DNA from: Peribacillus sp044761665
GTDB lineage: Bacteria; Bacillota; Bacilli; Bacillales; DSM-1321
Assembly: GCF_044761665.1 (NCBI RefSeq)
Contig: NZ_JBIWCW010000002.1
Span: forward strand, 62,001-126,000
DNA length: 64,000 nt
Direction of reading: 5' to 3'
Shown here: positions 45,385 through 53,814 of the stretch, one piece after another
Position numbering within the stretch: position 1 is the first letter of the stretch
How the letters are laid out: each line of letters starts with the position of its first letter
Made by a program: the position numbers and the translations under genes
Notes under the pieces: model-generated
The model's database searches: none
Told to the model about the DNA's origin: nothing
What the model saw: the letters and a program-made list of their open reading frames with translations, nothing else

Positions 45385-46164
45385 TTATTCAGGTTTGGTT
45401 GTGATATCTTCTCCAAAGTACTTTTTGCTGATTTCAGCAAGTGTTCCGTCTTCACGAAGGTTTTCTAGGGCACCATTGACGCGCACTAGTAATTTAGGAT
45501 TATCCTGTGGCAATACAATGGCCTGTTCGCTACGTTCAATCAACTGTCTCCCTTCAATGTCAAAGCCTTCTTTCACGGCTTCTTTTCCAGTGACAAAATC
45601 AGTTATGACAGCATCATGACGCCCCCCGCTCAGTGCTTTCAGCGCAGTGATGTCACTATCGTAGGTTTTTACATTAGTTGTATACTCTTCAGCGGTATTC
45701 GCGTAGGTAGAGCCTTTAGAGGCGGCAACTTCTTTTCCTTTTAAATCTTTAATTGTCTTGATATCACTATCGGGTCGAACAAAGATTTGTGGACCTGAGT
45801 AGTAATATGGGGTGGAAAAGGCAACATGTTTACTACGCTGATCATTGATTGTATGGCTGGCTACAGCGGCATCTGCCCGTCCGGTTTTGACCCCCTCAAC
45901 GATTCCTTTGAATTTTATTCGCTTAGGGACTGGCTTAAGACCTAATTCTTTGGCAATGGCCGTTCCCACTTCGACATCAAAACCCGTCACAGTCATGTCA
46001 TCGTTAACATAGCTGAAGGGTTTGAACTCGCCTGAGGAAGCGAATACGAACTGATCTTCATTAATCAGTTTACTGCCATCCTCTAGCTGATCTTTCTCGG
46101 CACAGCCGGACAGGAGGCTAATTATGACCAATAATGCAAGAATGAATTTTACCGATAATTTCAT
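45385..46164 (-). CDS. Polar amino-acid ABC transporter substrate-binding lipoprotein
   Basis: 259 residues. Lipoprotein signal with lipobox LLSGC (Cys about residue 21). SBP_bac_3 fold: FKPFSYVNDDMTVTGFDVEVGTAIAKEL at the first lobe, GRADAAVASHTINDQR and STPYYYSGPQIFVRP, then a hinge. The FDVEV and Arg-containing contacts for the alpha-amino/carboxyl group are conserved. Candidate substrates are cystine, arginine or glutamine; the sequence does not decide. First gene of the three-gene importer. Confidence 0.92.
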   Translation of the reverse strand: MKLSVKFILALLVIISLLSGCAEKDQLEDGSKLINEDQFVFASSGEFKPFSYVNDDMTVTGFDVEVGTAIAKELGLKPVPKRIKFKGIVEGVKTGRADAAVASHTINDQRSKHVAFSTPYYYSGPQIFVRPDSDIKTIKDLKGKEVAASKGSTYANTAEEYTTNVKTYDSDITALKALSGGRHDAVITDFVTGKEAVKEGFDIEGRQLIERSEQAIVLPQDNPKLLVRVNGALENLREDGTLAEISKKYFGEDITTKPE

Positions 46165-46254
46165 GATTGTTTCTAATCCCCCTTTTTAGAACTAATAAAG
46201 TGTTCTATACCCAGTTGTCATCTGTCATAACCTCCTATTTCAGGTATAACGTCC

Positions 46255-46301
46255 TAAATGACAAAAAAACCGACCTTGAACGGGTCGATTCCTGTCATTT
46301 A
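46255..46301 (+). other. Nested inverted repeat between the ABC operon and purU
   Basis: Outer arms AAATGACA and TGTCATTT enclose an inner CGACC/GGTCG stem. It lies in the 264-base divergent interval (46165-46428), which must also hold both promoters. A T-rich stretch (CTGTTTTTATT) follows on the plus strand, so it might attenuate a plus-strand transcript toward purU. Confidence 0.4.
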
Positions 46302-46428
46302 TTCTGTTTTTATTATGTCAGCATAGAGGTTTTGGACCTTGCTTTTCCTCCTTCTAGATGGACTGACATTAACTTTGCCTTTGAAATAAAGTATAATATA
46401 GCAAAAAAGAAGAAGGGCTGTGGGGATA

Positions 46429-47331
46429 ATGGTGAATAACTTCGTGCAAGATCAGTTACAGGCATATCGTGAAAAGAATGAAGATAGAGGTCGCTTAATA
46501 ATAAAGTGTCCAGACCAACCAGGAATTGTCGCAACGGTAACGGCATTCCTTAAAGAATATGGAGCGAATATTGTTGAATTGAGTCAGTACTCCATGAATC
46601 CTAATGGAGGGACCTTTTTTACTAGAATAGAATTTGATTGCCCAGGCTTAAAGGCAAAGTCAGGAGACATGGAAAAAGAATTTCAAGAAATTTCAGAAAG
46701 ATTTTCCATGCAGTGGACGTTTAATTACGTAAGTGATTTAAAGAGGACGGCGATTTTCGTTTCTAAAGAACCACATTGCTTGCTTGAGCTGTTATGGGAA
46801 TGGCAAAGTGGGAATCTATTAGCTGATATAGCGATTGTCATCAGTAATCACGAAGATAATAGAGAGATTGTCGAATCGATGAACATTCCTTTTTACTATA
46901 TTCCAGCAAATAAGGATATTCGTAAAGAAGTAGAGGCACAACAGCTTAAACTGTTGGAGGATTATAAGATCGATTTAATCGTATTGGCTCGATATATGCA
47001 GATTCTGACGCCAGAGTTCGTTGCGGCTCATCCGAATAGGATCATCAACATCCACCATTCGTTCTTACCTGCATTCATTGGTGCGCGTCCATATGAACGT
47101 GCCTATGCCCGTGGGGTTAAGCTAATTGGGGCCACTTCACATTATGTAACTAATGATTTAGATGAAGGTCCCATCATCGAGCAGGACATTGAACGTGTCG
47201 ATCATCGGGACTCTGCAGAAGAGATGAAGAAAATTGGTCGTTCTGCGGAACGCAGGGTGCTTGCTCATGCTGTGAAATGGCATTTGGAAGACCGCGTTCT
47301 TGTTCATGAAAACAAAACGGTAGTTTTTTAA
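46429..47331 (+). CDS. purU: Formyltetrahydrofolate deformylase
   Basis: About 300 residues from ATG at 46429 (GGGG a few bases upstream; a GTG at 46420 is in frame but weaker). The N-terminal ACT domain (LIIKCPDQPGIVATVTAFL) is followed by a formyltransferase-like catalytic domain with LARYMQILTP, the catalytic Asn-His in NIHHSFLPAFIGARPY, and Asp in TNDLDEGPII. It releases formate from 10-formyl-THF, balancing one-carbon pools for purine synthesis. Confidence 0.95.
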   Translation: MVNNFVQDQLQAYREKNEDRGRLIIKCPDQPGIVATVTAFLKEYGANIVELSQYSMNPNGGTFFTRIEFDCPGLKAKSGDMEKEFQEISERFSMQWTFNYVSDLKRTAIFVSKEPHCLLELLWEWQSGNLLADIAIVISNHEDNREIVESMNIPFYYIPANKDIRKEVEAQQLKLLEDYKIDLIVLARYMQILTPEFVAAHPNRIINIHHSFLPAFIGARPYERAYARGVKLIGATSHYVTNDLDEGPIIEQDIERVDHRDSAEEMKKIGRSAERRVLAHAVKWHLEDRVLVHENKTVVF

Positions 47332-47338
47332 AAAGCAG

Positions 47339-47380
47339 AACCCTCTTTTAGCGTAGAACATTCGCCGATAGAGGGTTTTT
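47339..47380 (+). terminator. purU terminator
   Basis: AACCCTCT and AGAGGGTT enclose a loop with its own GCG/CGC pairing; five T close it. Confidence 0.8.
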
Positions 47381-47393
47381 GGAATGCGATACT

Positions 47394-48050
47394 TTAATAG
47401 GTATATTCCATCCTTACAGTAGCTGTTATGTTTAGTTCCCCAGGCTGGATGGGGGTGGAGGCCATCTTGGTATAGGAATTGGTTTGGTAGAGAATGGGAG
47501 GCGTGGTGTCCGATATTTCTTCCACCAGAATGGGAATGGGTTTCAGGGTGATTCCTATGGTTCGTGCCATGGAAAGTGCTTTTTCATATGCATTCTTTAA
47601 AGCCAGCGAAAGAGCTTGGTTATAGTAGAGCTCTGGAGATGATAACGAAAAGCGGATACTGGAAATGGAATTGGCCCCACGACTGACAGCGGTGTCGATT
47701 ATGCTTCCAATCGTTTCAATCTCAGTGGTTTGGATTTGGATAATATATTGAACTTTATAATTCTTGAAGAATTCCTTTCCATCAATATAATCATATTGCG
47801 GGTCAATCTTGTATTCGCTCGTTTTCAATTGATCTTCGGAGATGCCTATGGACTGGAGTCCGGTAATGAGATGTGCAATGCTTTGAGAATTGGCCTGTTG
47901 AGCCTTCTGGGGATCTTGATCTTCTGTTATGACCCCAAGGGTAATGGTGGCTTGGTCAGGGGCAGTCTGAAGCGTTTCAGAGCCGGAAACCTTTAAAACA
48001 TGAGGCTTATGACGAGTGTTGCGATTGGGTGCGCTAAATTCCTGATTCAT
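47394..48050 (-). CDS. SIMPL-domain (DUF541) protein
   Basis: 218 residues from ATG at 48050 (AAGGTTGGTG upstream; the frame extends to 48155 without a ribosome site). The body is one SIMPL domain: SGSETLQTAPDQATITLGVITE, DPQKAQQANSQ, YKIDPQYDY, then the C-terminal PGELNITATVRMEY. Related to YggE and to mammalian SIMPL, but its biochemical role in Firmicutes is unknown. There is no signal peptide, which differs from Gram-negative YggE. Monocistronic. Confidence 0.85.
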   Translation of the reverse strand: MNQEFSAPNRNTRHKPHVLKVSGSETLQTAPDQATITLGVITEDQDPQKAQQANSQSIAHLITGLQSIGISEDQLKTSEYKIDPQYDYIDGKEFFKNYKVQYIIQIQTTEIETIGSIIDTAVSRGANSISSIRFSLSSPELYYNQALSLALKNAYEKALSMARTIGITLKPIPILVEEISDTTPPILYQTNSYTKMASTPIQPGELNITATVRMEYTY

Positions 48051-48144
48051 GATGACACCAACCTTTTTTAATAATGAGTTTACCCTATTGTACGAAGCTA
48101 AAAGGGAAAACATGCTCTCTTTTATATTGACAGAGGGAAGGATA

Positions 48145-48176
48145 CAAAAAAACACTCGGTTTGAGCCGAGTGTTTT
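48145..48176 (-). terminator. ywbE terminator
   Basis: AACACTCGG and CCGAGTGTT form a perfect 9-bp stem with a six-base loop. T-runs occur on both strands, so it may act in both directions. Confidence 0.85.
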
Positions 48177-48370
48177 TATTTGTGGATGACCTGGACCCTA
48201 CCAACCTGTCCATCCGTCAACCTCACTTTTATCCCATGTGGGTGGCTGCTGGAGTTAGTTAAAATGTCCTTCACTGTTCCACTTGTTAGTTTGCCACTCC
48301 GTTGATCTGCTTTTAATACAATATCCACAGAAGTTCCCGGTGTGATATCTTTGCGATTTTTACCGTTCAT
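48176..48370 (-). CDS. ywbE: YwbE-family small protein
   Basis: 64 residues, MNGKNRKDITPGTSVDIVLK at the start and GIKVRLTDGQVGRVQVIHK at the end. This is the DUF2196/YwbE family, short and basic with a KOW/SH3-like beta pattern, suggestive of RNA or ribosome binding. Function unknown. ATG preceded by AAAAGGGATTG. Confidence 0.9.
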   Translation of the reverse strand: MNGKNRKDITPGTSVDIVLKADQRSGKLTSGTVKDILTNSSSHPHGIKVRLTDGQVGRVQVIHK

Positions 48371-48481
48371 AATTTATTCAATCCCTTTTAGAGGTATTTG
48401 CAAGATAATGCATTACCTTCAGTATAAGGAAAACAGTTGTGTTAGTCGAATAATAGGTGGTAACGACCATATCTTAACCAT

Positions 48482-50002
48482 TTAGCGTATCTTTTTGAGT
48501 GGCTCGACAGCTGGCCCTTCTATTACGTCTCCCGTAATAGAGAAACGTGAGCCATGACATGGGCAATCCCAAGTCCGGTCGCCGCTATTCCACGCTACCT
48601 CACACCCCATATGGGTACATGTGGAATCCACGATAAATAGCTGCCCCTCTTTATCACGATAACACCCGGCTTTATCTCCGTTCACTTTGACAATGGCTCC
48701 TTCATCAATCCCTATGTCTTCTGGCTTTTTATGAAGGATAGAGAGCTTACCTTGAATCATATGCTTGGCGACATCAGTATTATCTTTCACCATGTTTTTA
48801 ATTCCATCTAGTCTGGCTGGATCGTACAGGTCTGTAAATTGATTGTCCTTTTGTAGAATTCGGTCGGTTAAGATCTTGGCGGCAATCGTTCCATTGGTCA
48901 TGCCCCATTTTGCATAACCCGTTGCTATGAGCACCCGTGGGTGATTCGGAGTAGATGGTCCGACGAATGGTAGGTCATCGGGAGTCATAATATCCTGAGC
49001 GGACCAACGGTAAGGGATATCCTCCACATCGAAATAGTGAGAGCTAAAATCCTGTAACGCTTCATAATGTTTTATCGTGGATATGCCTTGCCCGGTTTTA
49101 TGTCCTTCTCCACCGACAAGGATTAGCTTTTCCCCGTCGTCGTTTTCCGTATAGCGAAGCGATCGGGAGGGGGTATCGGCGCTGTAAAACATGCCTCCTG
49201 GATATTCTTCTTTCGTCTTAACGCCAAGTACATACGATCTTTTTACATGTACACGGGCAAAATATAATCCCATTTCGTCGTTAAAAGGAAAATGAGACGC
49301 GACAATGACATGGTTACAGGTGATTTTATGCCCGTCCTCAGTCAAAATGGTCGGTTTAGCGCCGTCTTCAATCTTCATGGCTGTGGTATGTTCATAAATT
49401 TTTCCGCCACTTTCAAGAATGGGGGAGGTGAGAGCCATTAAATATTTTAAAGGATGGAACTGAGCTTGATCCTTCATGATTATGGCAGCTTTGCAAGGAA
49501 TGGAGAAAGGGATGTTGTCGGTATAATCACCGGGTATCTCCAGTTTATGATAGGCTCTCAATTCCTTTCGGATTTTATTGACATATTCATCGGTATTGGC
49601 ATACACGTAAGCATCCTGAGTGGATAAATTACATTCGATGGAGTGCTCATCTATCAAACCTTTGATAATGTTCATGCCCTCTTTATTTGCTTCGTAATAT
49701 AACTTTGCTTTTTCTTCACCATGTTCAGTAATCAATTTGTCATAAATCAGGCCATGCTGGGCAGTAATCTTGGCTGTTGTATGGCCTGTTGTCCCATTAA
49801 GGATTTCGCTAGCTTCAATGAGTGTGACTTGAACTCCTTGCTTGGCTAAAAGATAAGCAGAAGTTATTCCTGTAATCCCTCCTCCTACAACTAAGACATC
49901 GGTTTGGATATCTGATTCGACCTTTGGGAATGAAGGGAACGACAATGTGCTTCTCCAGAAGGGTTCAGGGTATTGAGGAAGTTCTGTATTATTATCAGTC
50001 AT
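48482..50002 (-). CDS. FAD-dependent oxidoreductase with C-terminal Rieske domain (YhfW-like)
   Basis: 506 residues. N-terminal DAO fold with FAD-binding VLVVGGGITGITSAYLLAK and the second FAD motif near TGYAKWGMTNGTIAAK. The C-terminal ~90 residues form a Rieske [2Fe-2S] domain with the ligand pairs in CTHMGCEVAWN and CPCHGSRF. The B. subtilis relative is YhfW. The cluster presumably passes electrons to or from FAD; the substrate is unknown. No signal or membrane segment. AGGTATATCA precedes the ATG, with GGAGG about eight bases away. Confidence 0.9.
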   Translation of the reverse strand: MTDNNTELPQYPEPFWRSTLSFPSFPKVESDIQTDVLVVGGGITGITSAYLLAKQGVQVTLIEASEILNGTTGHTTAKITAQHGLIYDKLITEHGEEKAKLYYEANKEGMNIIKGLIDEHSIECNLSTQDAYVYANTDEYVNKIRKELRAYHKLEIPGDYTDNIPFSIPCKAAIIMKDQAQFHPLKYLMALTSPILESGGKIYEHTTAMKIEDGAKPTILTEDGHKITCNHVIVASHFPFNDEMGLYFARVHVKRSYVLGVKTKEEYPGGMFYSADTPSRSLRYTENDDGEKLILVGGEGHKTGQGISTIKHYEALQDFSSHYFDVEDIPYRWSAQDIMTPDDLPFVGPSTPNHPRVLIATGYAKWGMTNGTIAAKILTDRILQKDNQFTDLYDPARLDGIKNMVKDNTDVAKHMIQGKLSILHKKPEDIGIDEGAIVKVNGDKAGCYRDKEGQLFIVDSTCTHMGCEVAWNSGDRTWDCPCHGSRFSITGDVIEGPAVEPLKKIR

Positions 50003-50117
50003 TGATATACCTCCAGAGGTTTAAGAGTTATTACCGTATATTACCATTCCCATTATTCCTTTTTAATATTCTCTTTTTTTGGTAGAGAAAGATGAATTGA
50101 AAAGGTTATTTTGATAG

Positions 50118-50285
50118 TGTATACAAAAATGTATACTTGTAAACAAAATAAGATTGTTTGTAAACAATTATGTATACATGTTTACAAAGATGTATACATG
50201 GCTATATATAAGGATGTGTACATATTTGTTCCTATGTATACAAAAAGAATACATATTACGGAAAAATGTATACCTAATGTATCAT
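50118..50285 (+). repeat. Iteron array, candidate centromere (parC) and operator
   Basis: At least ten TGTATACA-type octamers: 50118, 50130, 50138 (TGTAAACA), 50159 (TGTAAACA), 50171, 50179 (TGTTTACA), 50191, 50215 (TGTGTACA), 50235 and 50267 (TGTATACC), plus a half-site at 50278. Start-to-start steps are 12, 8, 21, 12, 8, 12, 24, 20, 32 and 11. Two interleaved phases of about 20-21 bp result, so sites of one phase lie on one helix face. The array directly precedes the parM promoter. This is the layout of a type II parC, bound by a ribbon-helix-helix ParR, which would also autoregulate the operon. Confidence 0.8.
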
Positions 50286-50313
50286 TGACTAATTTGGTAT
50301 TTTTTTCTATTGT
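50285..50313 (+). promoter_or_regulatory. Promoter of the parMR operon
   Basis: TTGACT and TATTGT with a 17-base spacer. The -35 begins at the edge of the iteron array, so a ParR-iteron complex would be expected to block RNA polymerase. Confidence 0.6.
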
Positions 50314-50368
50314 TATTAAGGTACACAGTCTTAGTCTTAAATTTTTTTAAAAAAGGGGATGTTTTAAG

Positions 50369-51562
50369 ATGAGTTCTAGAATCGCAGCAGTAGATGTTGG
50401 AAACGATGCTATCAAAGCTATTTTTGGAAAACTAGAGTCAGAACTATATATACCGAATGTTATTGCAAAGGATATTGAGGACCGTCCGGTAATTGGGATA
50501 GAAGAACTTGATGAGAATAATCCGTTAGATGGGATTCACATTAGAGTCCACTCACCGGCGCTACAAGATAATAATGCCATTTACCGTGTCGGCAATTTAG
50601 CGACAAAAAGTGACAATCCTTCAGAATTGGATTTAGGCAGCAGTAAATCGGAAGAAGATCAAACGTTAATTATGCTTTTTGCAGCGCTGGCATTGGATGC
50701 GGCTAAACAAGGGAGCAATGATCGTTTTAAAAAGGTTAATAATGTTGTTGAAGCCAATTATACGTTAGGGACGGGCCTACCGCTCCGTGAAGTGAAGGAA
50801 GGGAAAGATGTTGGATACCGCTCTAAATTAGTCGGCTCCGTGCACCAGGTGGAATTTTTAATTACACCCAAATACCAGGGTCTGAAGGTTAATATCAAAT
50901 TTGACGAAGTCAAGGTCTATCCAGAAGGATTTGCAGCTTACATCAACCTGGTCATGGACAATGATTTGAATATTATTAACCGTGAACTAATCGATAAAAG
51001 AATCCTTATTCAAGATATCGGTGGACTTTCGACGGATATCGCGGTCATCAAGAATCGCAAAGTGGATGATGATAAAGCCCAAGGGTTCAATCTAGGTGTG
51101 GCTGAGGCTCTTGAGTCAATTCGAGAAGAGATTAGGAAAAAACATGGTGTCGAGCTGGATAGCAGACGCGACGTGGTAGAGATTATTACGAAGAAAAATG
51201 ATCGCAACCATATTATGGTTCGCGGAAGCCGGACAAGTGTACATGATATTGTTGACCGGATTCTAGGAGAACTGGCAAAAAAACAATACCGTCATCTTCG
51301 TAACGTTTGGAAAAAAAATTCGCAGACGGAGATTTGTTATTTCGTTGGTGGAGGTTCAATCGTACTGAAAGATTACTTAAAAACACTCAATCAAAACTTT
51401 GATGGGTACAATATCGACTTTTTTGAAGATGAAAGAGAAAGCGTTTGGATGATGGCCAATGCTTATTATAAGTTGATTTCCGATTTTAAACGCCGGAATT
51501 CAAAAGAACAGCAACATTCACAACCTACGAAGAAAGAACAACGTACAGGTTCAGTTAAATAG
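50369..51562 (+). CDS. parM: ParM/StbA-like actin-family ATPase
   Basis: 397 residues, actin/Hsp70 fold. The phosphate-1 loop AAVDVGNDAIKAIFG, phosphate-2 loop IQDIGGLSTDIAVI and adenosine motif CYFVGGGSIVLKDYL are all intact, so ATP-driven filament formation is expected. In plasmid systems ParM filaments push ParR-parC complexes apart. The gene is followed nine bases later by a parR-like gene and preceded by iterons. It could alternatively belong to the chromosomal/phage Alp group of bacterial actins. The tail (residues ~375-397) is Gln/Lys-rich and probably disordered. AAAAAGGGG upstream of ATG. Confidence 0.88.
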   Translation: MSSRIAAVDVGNDAIKAIFGKLESELYIPNVIAKDIEDRPVIGIEELDENNPLDGIHIRVHSPALQDNNAIYRVGNLATKSDNPSELDLGSSKSEEDQTLIMLFAALALDAAKQGSNDRFKKVNNVVEANYTLGTGLPLREVKEGKDVGYRSKLVGSVHQVEFLITPKYQGLKVNIKFDEVKVYPEGFAAYINLVMDNDLNIINRELIDKRILIQDIGGLSTDIAVIKNRKVDDDKAQGFNLGVAEALESIREEIRKKHGVELDSRRDVVEIITKKNDRNHIMVRGSRTSVHDIVDRILGELAKKQYRHLRNVWKKNSQTEICYFVGGGSIVLKDYLKTLNQNFDGYNIDFFEDERESVWMMANAYYKLISDFKRRNSKEQQHSQPTKKEQRTGSVK

Positions 51563-51570
51563 GTGAGAAG

Positions 51571-52119
51571 ATGAAAAAAACAGCTTCTTCTGAAATCAAA
51601 AGAGGACAGGCCATCACTTTTCGTATCCCTTCAGATGTATCAGATTATACGTTAAGACAGCTGCAGAAGTTAAAGGAAACGGAAAGAAGGAATTTTTCCA
51701 GTAAAATTGCTGAGTATGTTCTCGATGGCGTCGGGCAATCCTCCCATCAGGAACGGGAAATGATTGCCTTGCCCATGCCGAACAAGCTTAGTAAATCTCA
51801 GCGTGACTGGCTTAAGCATTCCCACTCAGAAGCAATGCTTGGAACGATTTTATACCACCTTTTATCCGACCCATTGCGGGCCACGGCATTATTAGCCTCA
51901 CTCAACAGCAATGTGATCAATGAGGATGTCTATTTAAAGGATCAGGTAGAAACGGTAGAAGAAAATGTGGAAGAGGTACAGAGAGACATACCTGAAATGG
52001 ATTTGGATGACTTTGATTGGAGTTCGGAAAATATGTCCGAGCAGGCCGAGCATCCGGAATCTGAAGAGGAAAACCTCGATGACCTCCTTGGTGATTTTCT
52101 TGATCAAATGAACCAGTAA
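51571..52119 (+). CDS. parR: ParR-like DNA-binding partner protein
   Basis: 182 residues. The N terminus has a beta-strand, GQAITFRIP, followed by two helices (SDYTLRQLQKLKET; FSSKIAEYVLDGV): the ribbon-helix-helix arrangement of ParR. A middle helical domain (LSKSQRDWLKHSHSEAMLGT) precedes a strongly acidic C-terminal tail ending DLLGDFLDQMNQ. In plasmid ParR the C-terminal helix docks onto ParM filament ends, and this acidic amphipathic tail fits that role. Sequence similarity to named ParR is not detectable by eye; the call rests on fold, tail and operon position. Confidence 0.78.
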   Translation: MKKTASSEIKRGQAITFRIPSDVSDYTLRQLQKLKETERRNFSSKIAEYVLDGVGQSSHQEREMIALPMPNKLSKSQRDWLKHSHSEAMLGTILYHLLSDPLRATALLASLNSNVINEDVYLKDQVETVEENVEEVQRDIPEMDLDDFDWSSENMSEQAEHPESEEENLDDLLGDFLDQMNQ

Positions 52120-52127
52120 ATATAAGA

Positions 52128-52161
52128 GGATATCCAACAGTGTGTCGGATACCTTCTTTTT
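52128..52161 (+). terminator. Terminator of parMR
   Basis: GGATATCC pairs with GGATACC (one bulge) around a ten-base loop and ends in TTCTTTTT. Confidence 0.65.
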
Positions 52162-52190
52162 GTTATCTATTGTAATAAGTAAGAAACGAA

Positions 52191-52224
52191 AAAGGAACCG
52201 TGAAATTTCACGGTTCCTTTTTTT
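52191..52224. terminator. Bidirectional terminator between parMR and the purine permease
   Basis: GGAACCGTGAAATTTCACGGTTCC is a continuous palindrome flanked by A-run and T-run. Confidence 0.88.
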
Positions 52225-53515
52225 ATGCTAGGAAAATGAGTTGGTAAAGGAAAAGGAGGGCAAAAATGTACACCAACGGATGAACATCCCGGAACTTCCC
52301 TTTGGCAATTTTCAGTATAGGATAAGAAATGAATCCAAGTGCTATACCATTGGCGATACTTGAAGTAAGTGGCATCGTCACAATGACCAAAAAGGCTGGA
52401 AAGGATTCATCGAAATGAGTCCAGTCAATCTCATTAATGCTTTTGATCATCATGCTGCCTACTATGATCAAGCTGGGTGCAGTGATGGCCGCAATATTTG
52501 AGACAGCACCGATAAGTGGGCTGAAAAAGGCTGTTATCAAGAAAAGGATGGCTACAACAAGAGCAGTTAACCCTGTTTTCCCACCTGATCCTACACCAGC
52601 AGAAGATTCAACGGAAGCAGCGGTTGGACTTGTACCGAACATAGCTCCGATTGTTGTACCGACAGAATCCGCAAAGAAAGCACTGCCTGCTTTCTCCAAC
52701 TTTCCGTCTTTCAATAAACCGGCTTGACGCACAATCCCAATTAAGGCTCCTGTAGTGTCGAATAACATGACGAGTAGGATGGAGAATACTACGCCATATA
52801 GTCCGTAGTTTATGACATCCGCAAAAGAAGTGATAGGGTTTGCAACAATGATGCCTTCCGGTAATGACGGAATTGAAACGAAACGATCAATCTTTAGCTG
52901 ACCTGTAAAGAGGGCGATGATGGCTGTAATGATCATCCCGATGAAAATCGAACCCTGAACCTTACGGACCATCAAGACGATGGTTATTACCAAACCGATC
53001 AATGTAAGTGCTACACTAGGGTCCCTAAAGCTTCCAAGGGCGACTAGATTCGATTCATGACTAGCAACGACCCCTGATAAACGAAGCCCGATAAAGGTGA
53101 TAAACAATCCAATCCCCGCACTTATAGCGTGTTTCAGATTATTAGGAATGGCTTCGATCAGTTTAGACCGGAAGGAAGTAAGCGATAAAACGACAAAGAT
53201 AATCCCTGTAACAAAGACTGCCGAAAAGGCGACCGTGTATGAGATATCATGAGTGCCTAAGACAGAGTAAGCGAAATAGGCATTCAACCCCATCGCGGGA
53301 GCAATGACAATTGGATAATTGGCTAAAAAAGCCATACATAGAGTACCGATTAGGGTAGCGATGATCGTTGCTGTAAAGGCTTGTTCAAAGGGAACACCAG
53401 CATCAGATAGTATTTTGGGATTTACAACGATAATATAAGCTAATGTTAAAAAGGTTGTAAGCCCCGCAAGGACTTCTGTCTTAAAATTCGTTTTCCGTTC
53501 TTTTAATTTAAACAT
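52223..53515 (-). CDS. NCS2-type purine permease (guanine/hypoxanthine, AzgA/PbuG-like)
   Basis: 430 residues from ATG at 53515 (AAGGAGTGG upstream; the open frame to 53560 crosses the attenuator). About 12-14 membrane segments. AzgA-family signatures: VLAGLTTFLTLAYIIVVNPKILSDAG at the N terminus, APAMGLNAYFAYSVL (TM3), LFDTTGALIG, and GTSPTAASVESSAGVGSGGKTGL (TM10). It imports guanine, hypoxanthine or adenine with H+. A terminator-like hairpin in its own leader implies transcription attenuation. Confidence 0.9.
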   Translation of the reverse strand: MFKLKERKTNFKTEVLAGLTTFLTLAYIIVVNPKILSDAGVPFEQAFTATIIATLIGTLCMAFLANYPIVIAPAMGLNAYFAYSVLGTHDISYTVAFSAVFVTGIIFVVLSLTSFRSKLIEAIPNNLKHAISAGIGLFITFIGLRLSGVVASHESNLVALGSFRDPSVALTLIGLVITIVLMVRKVQGSIFIGMIITAIIALFTGQLKIDRFVSIPSLPEGIIVANPITSFADVINYGLYGVVFSILLVMLFDTTGALIGIVRQAGLLKDGKLEKAGSAFFADSVGTTIGAMFGTSPTAASVESSAGVGSGGKTGLTALVVAILFLITAFFSPLIGAVSNIAAITAPSLIIVGSMMIKSINEIDWTHFDESFPAFLVIVTMPLTSSIANGIALGFISYPILKIAKGKFRDVHPLVYIFALLFLYQLIFLA

Positions 53516-53539
53516 GCGGCCACTCCTTTTTTTATATAC

Positions 53540-53570
53540 AAAAACTCCTTGTACAGACATTTACAAGGAG
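53540..53570 (-). terminator. Leader attenuator of the purine permease gene
   Basis: On the minus strand CTCCTTGTA pairs perfectly with TACAAGGAG around AATGTCTG, then TTTTTG. It lies upstream of the start codon and downstream of the predicted promoter, so it acts within the leader. I do not recognise the purine riboswitch consensus, or any other known class, in the ~70 leader bases before it. Confidence 0.75.
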
Positions 53571-53639
53571 GAGACGCCCACCTTTTTCCAGCGAGTAGCT
53601 CAAATAGTATAGTTAGTTCAGAAATTTAAAATCTTATAA

Positions 53640-53668
53640 ATTATATTAGAAAAACATATAAAGCACAA
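53640..53668 (-). promoter_or_regulatory. Promoter of the purine permease gene
   Basis: On the minus strand TTGTGC (53663-53668) and a perfect TATAAT (53640-53645) are 17 bases apart. It gives a leader of about 120 bases containing the attenuator. Confidence 0.65.
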
Positions 53669-53814
53669 TACCATGAAAAATTTTCTCTCGAAAATAGATA
53701 ATGATATACTAACAAGGAACTTGGAGTAAAGAAATTAACCTTAATAAAGATACTATGTGAATATTTACGATGATTTATAAATATAAATGACAAATTTAGA
53801 GAGTAGGCCAATAC

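Noticed and set aside
50111..50350. 79-codon open frame rich in Tyr, Lys and Val over the iterons
   Set aside because: Its sequence is just the translation of the TGTATACA repeats; it overlaps the parM promoter and has no ribosome site.
50369..52119. Active plasmid or integrative element around parMR
   Set aside because: No replication initiator, integrase, relaxase or flanking direct repeats were found in the neighbouring genes.
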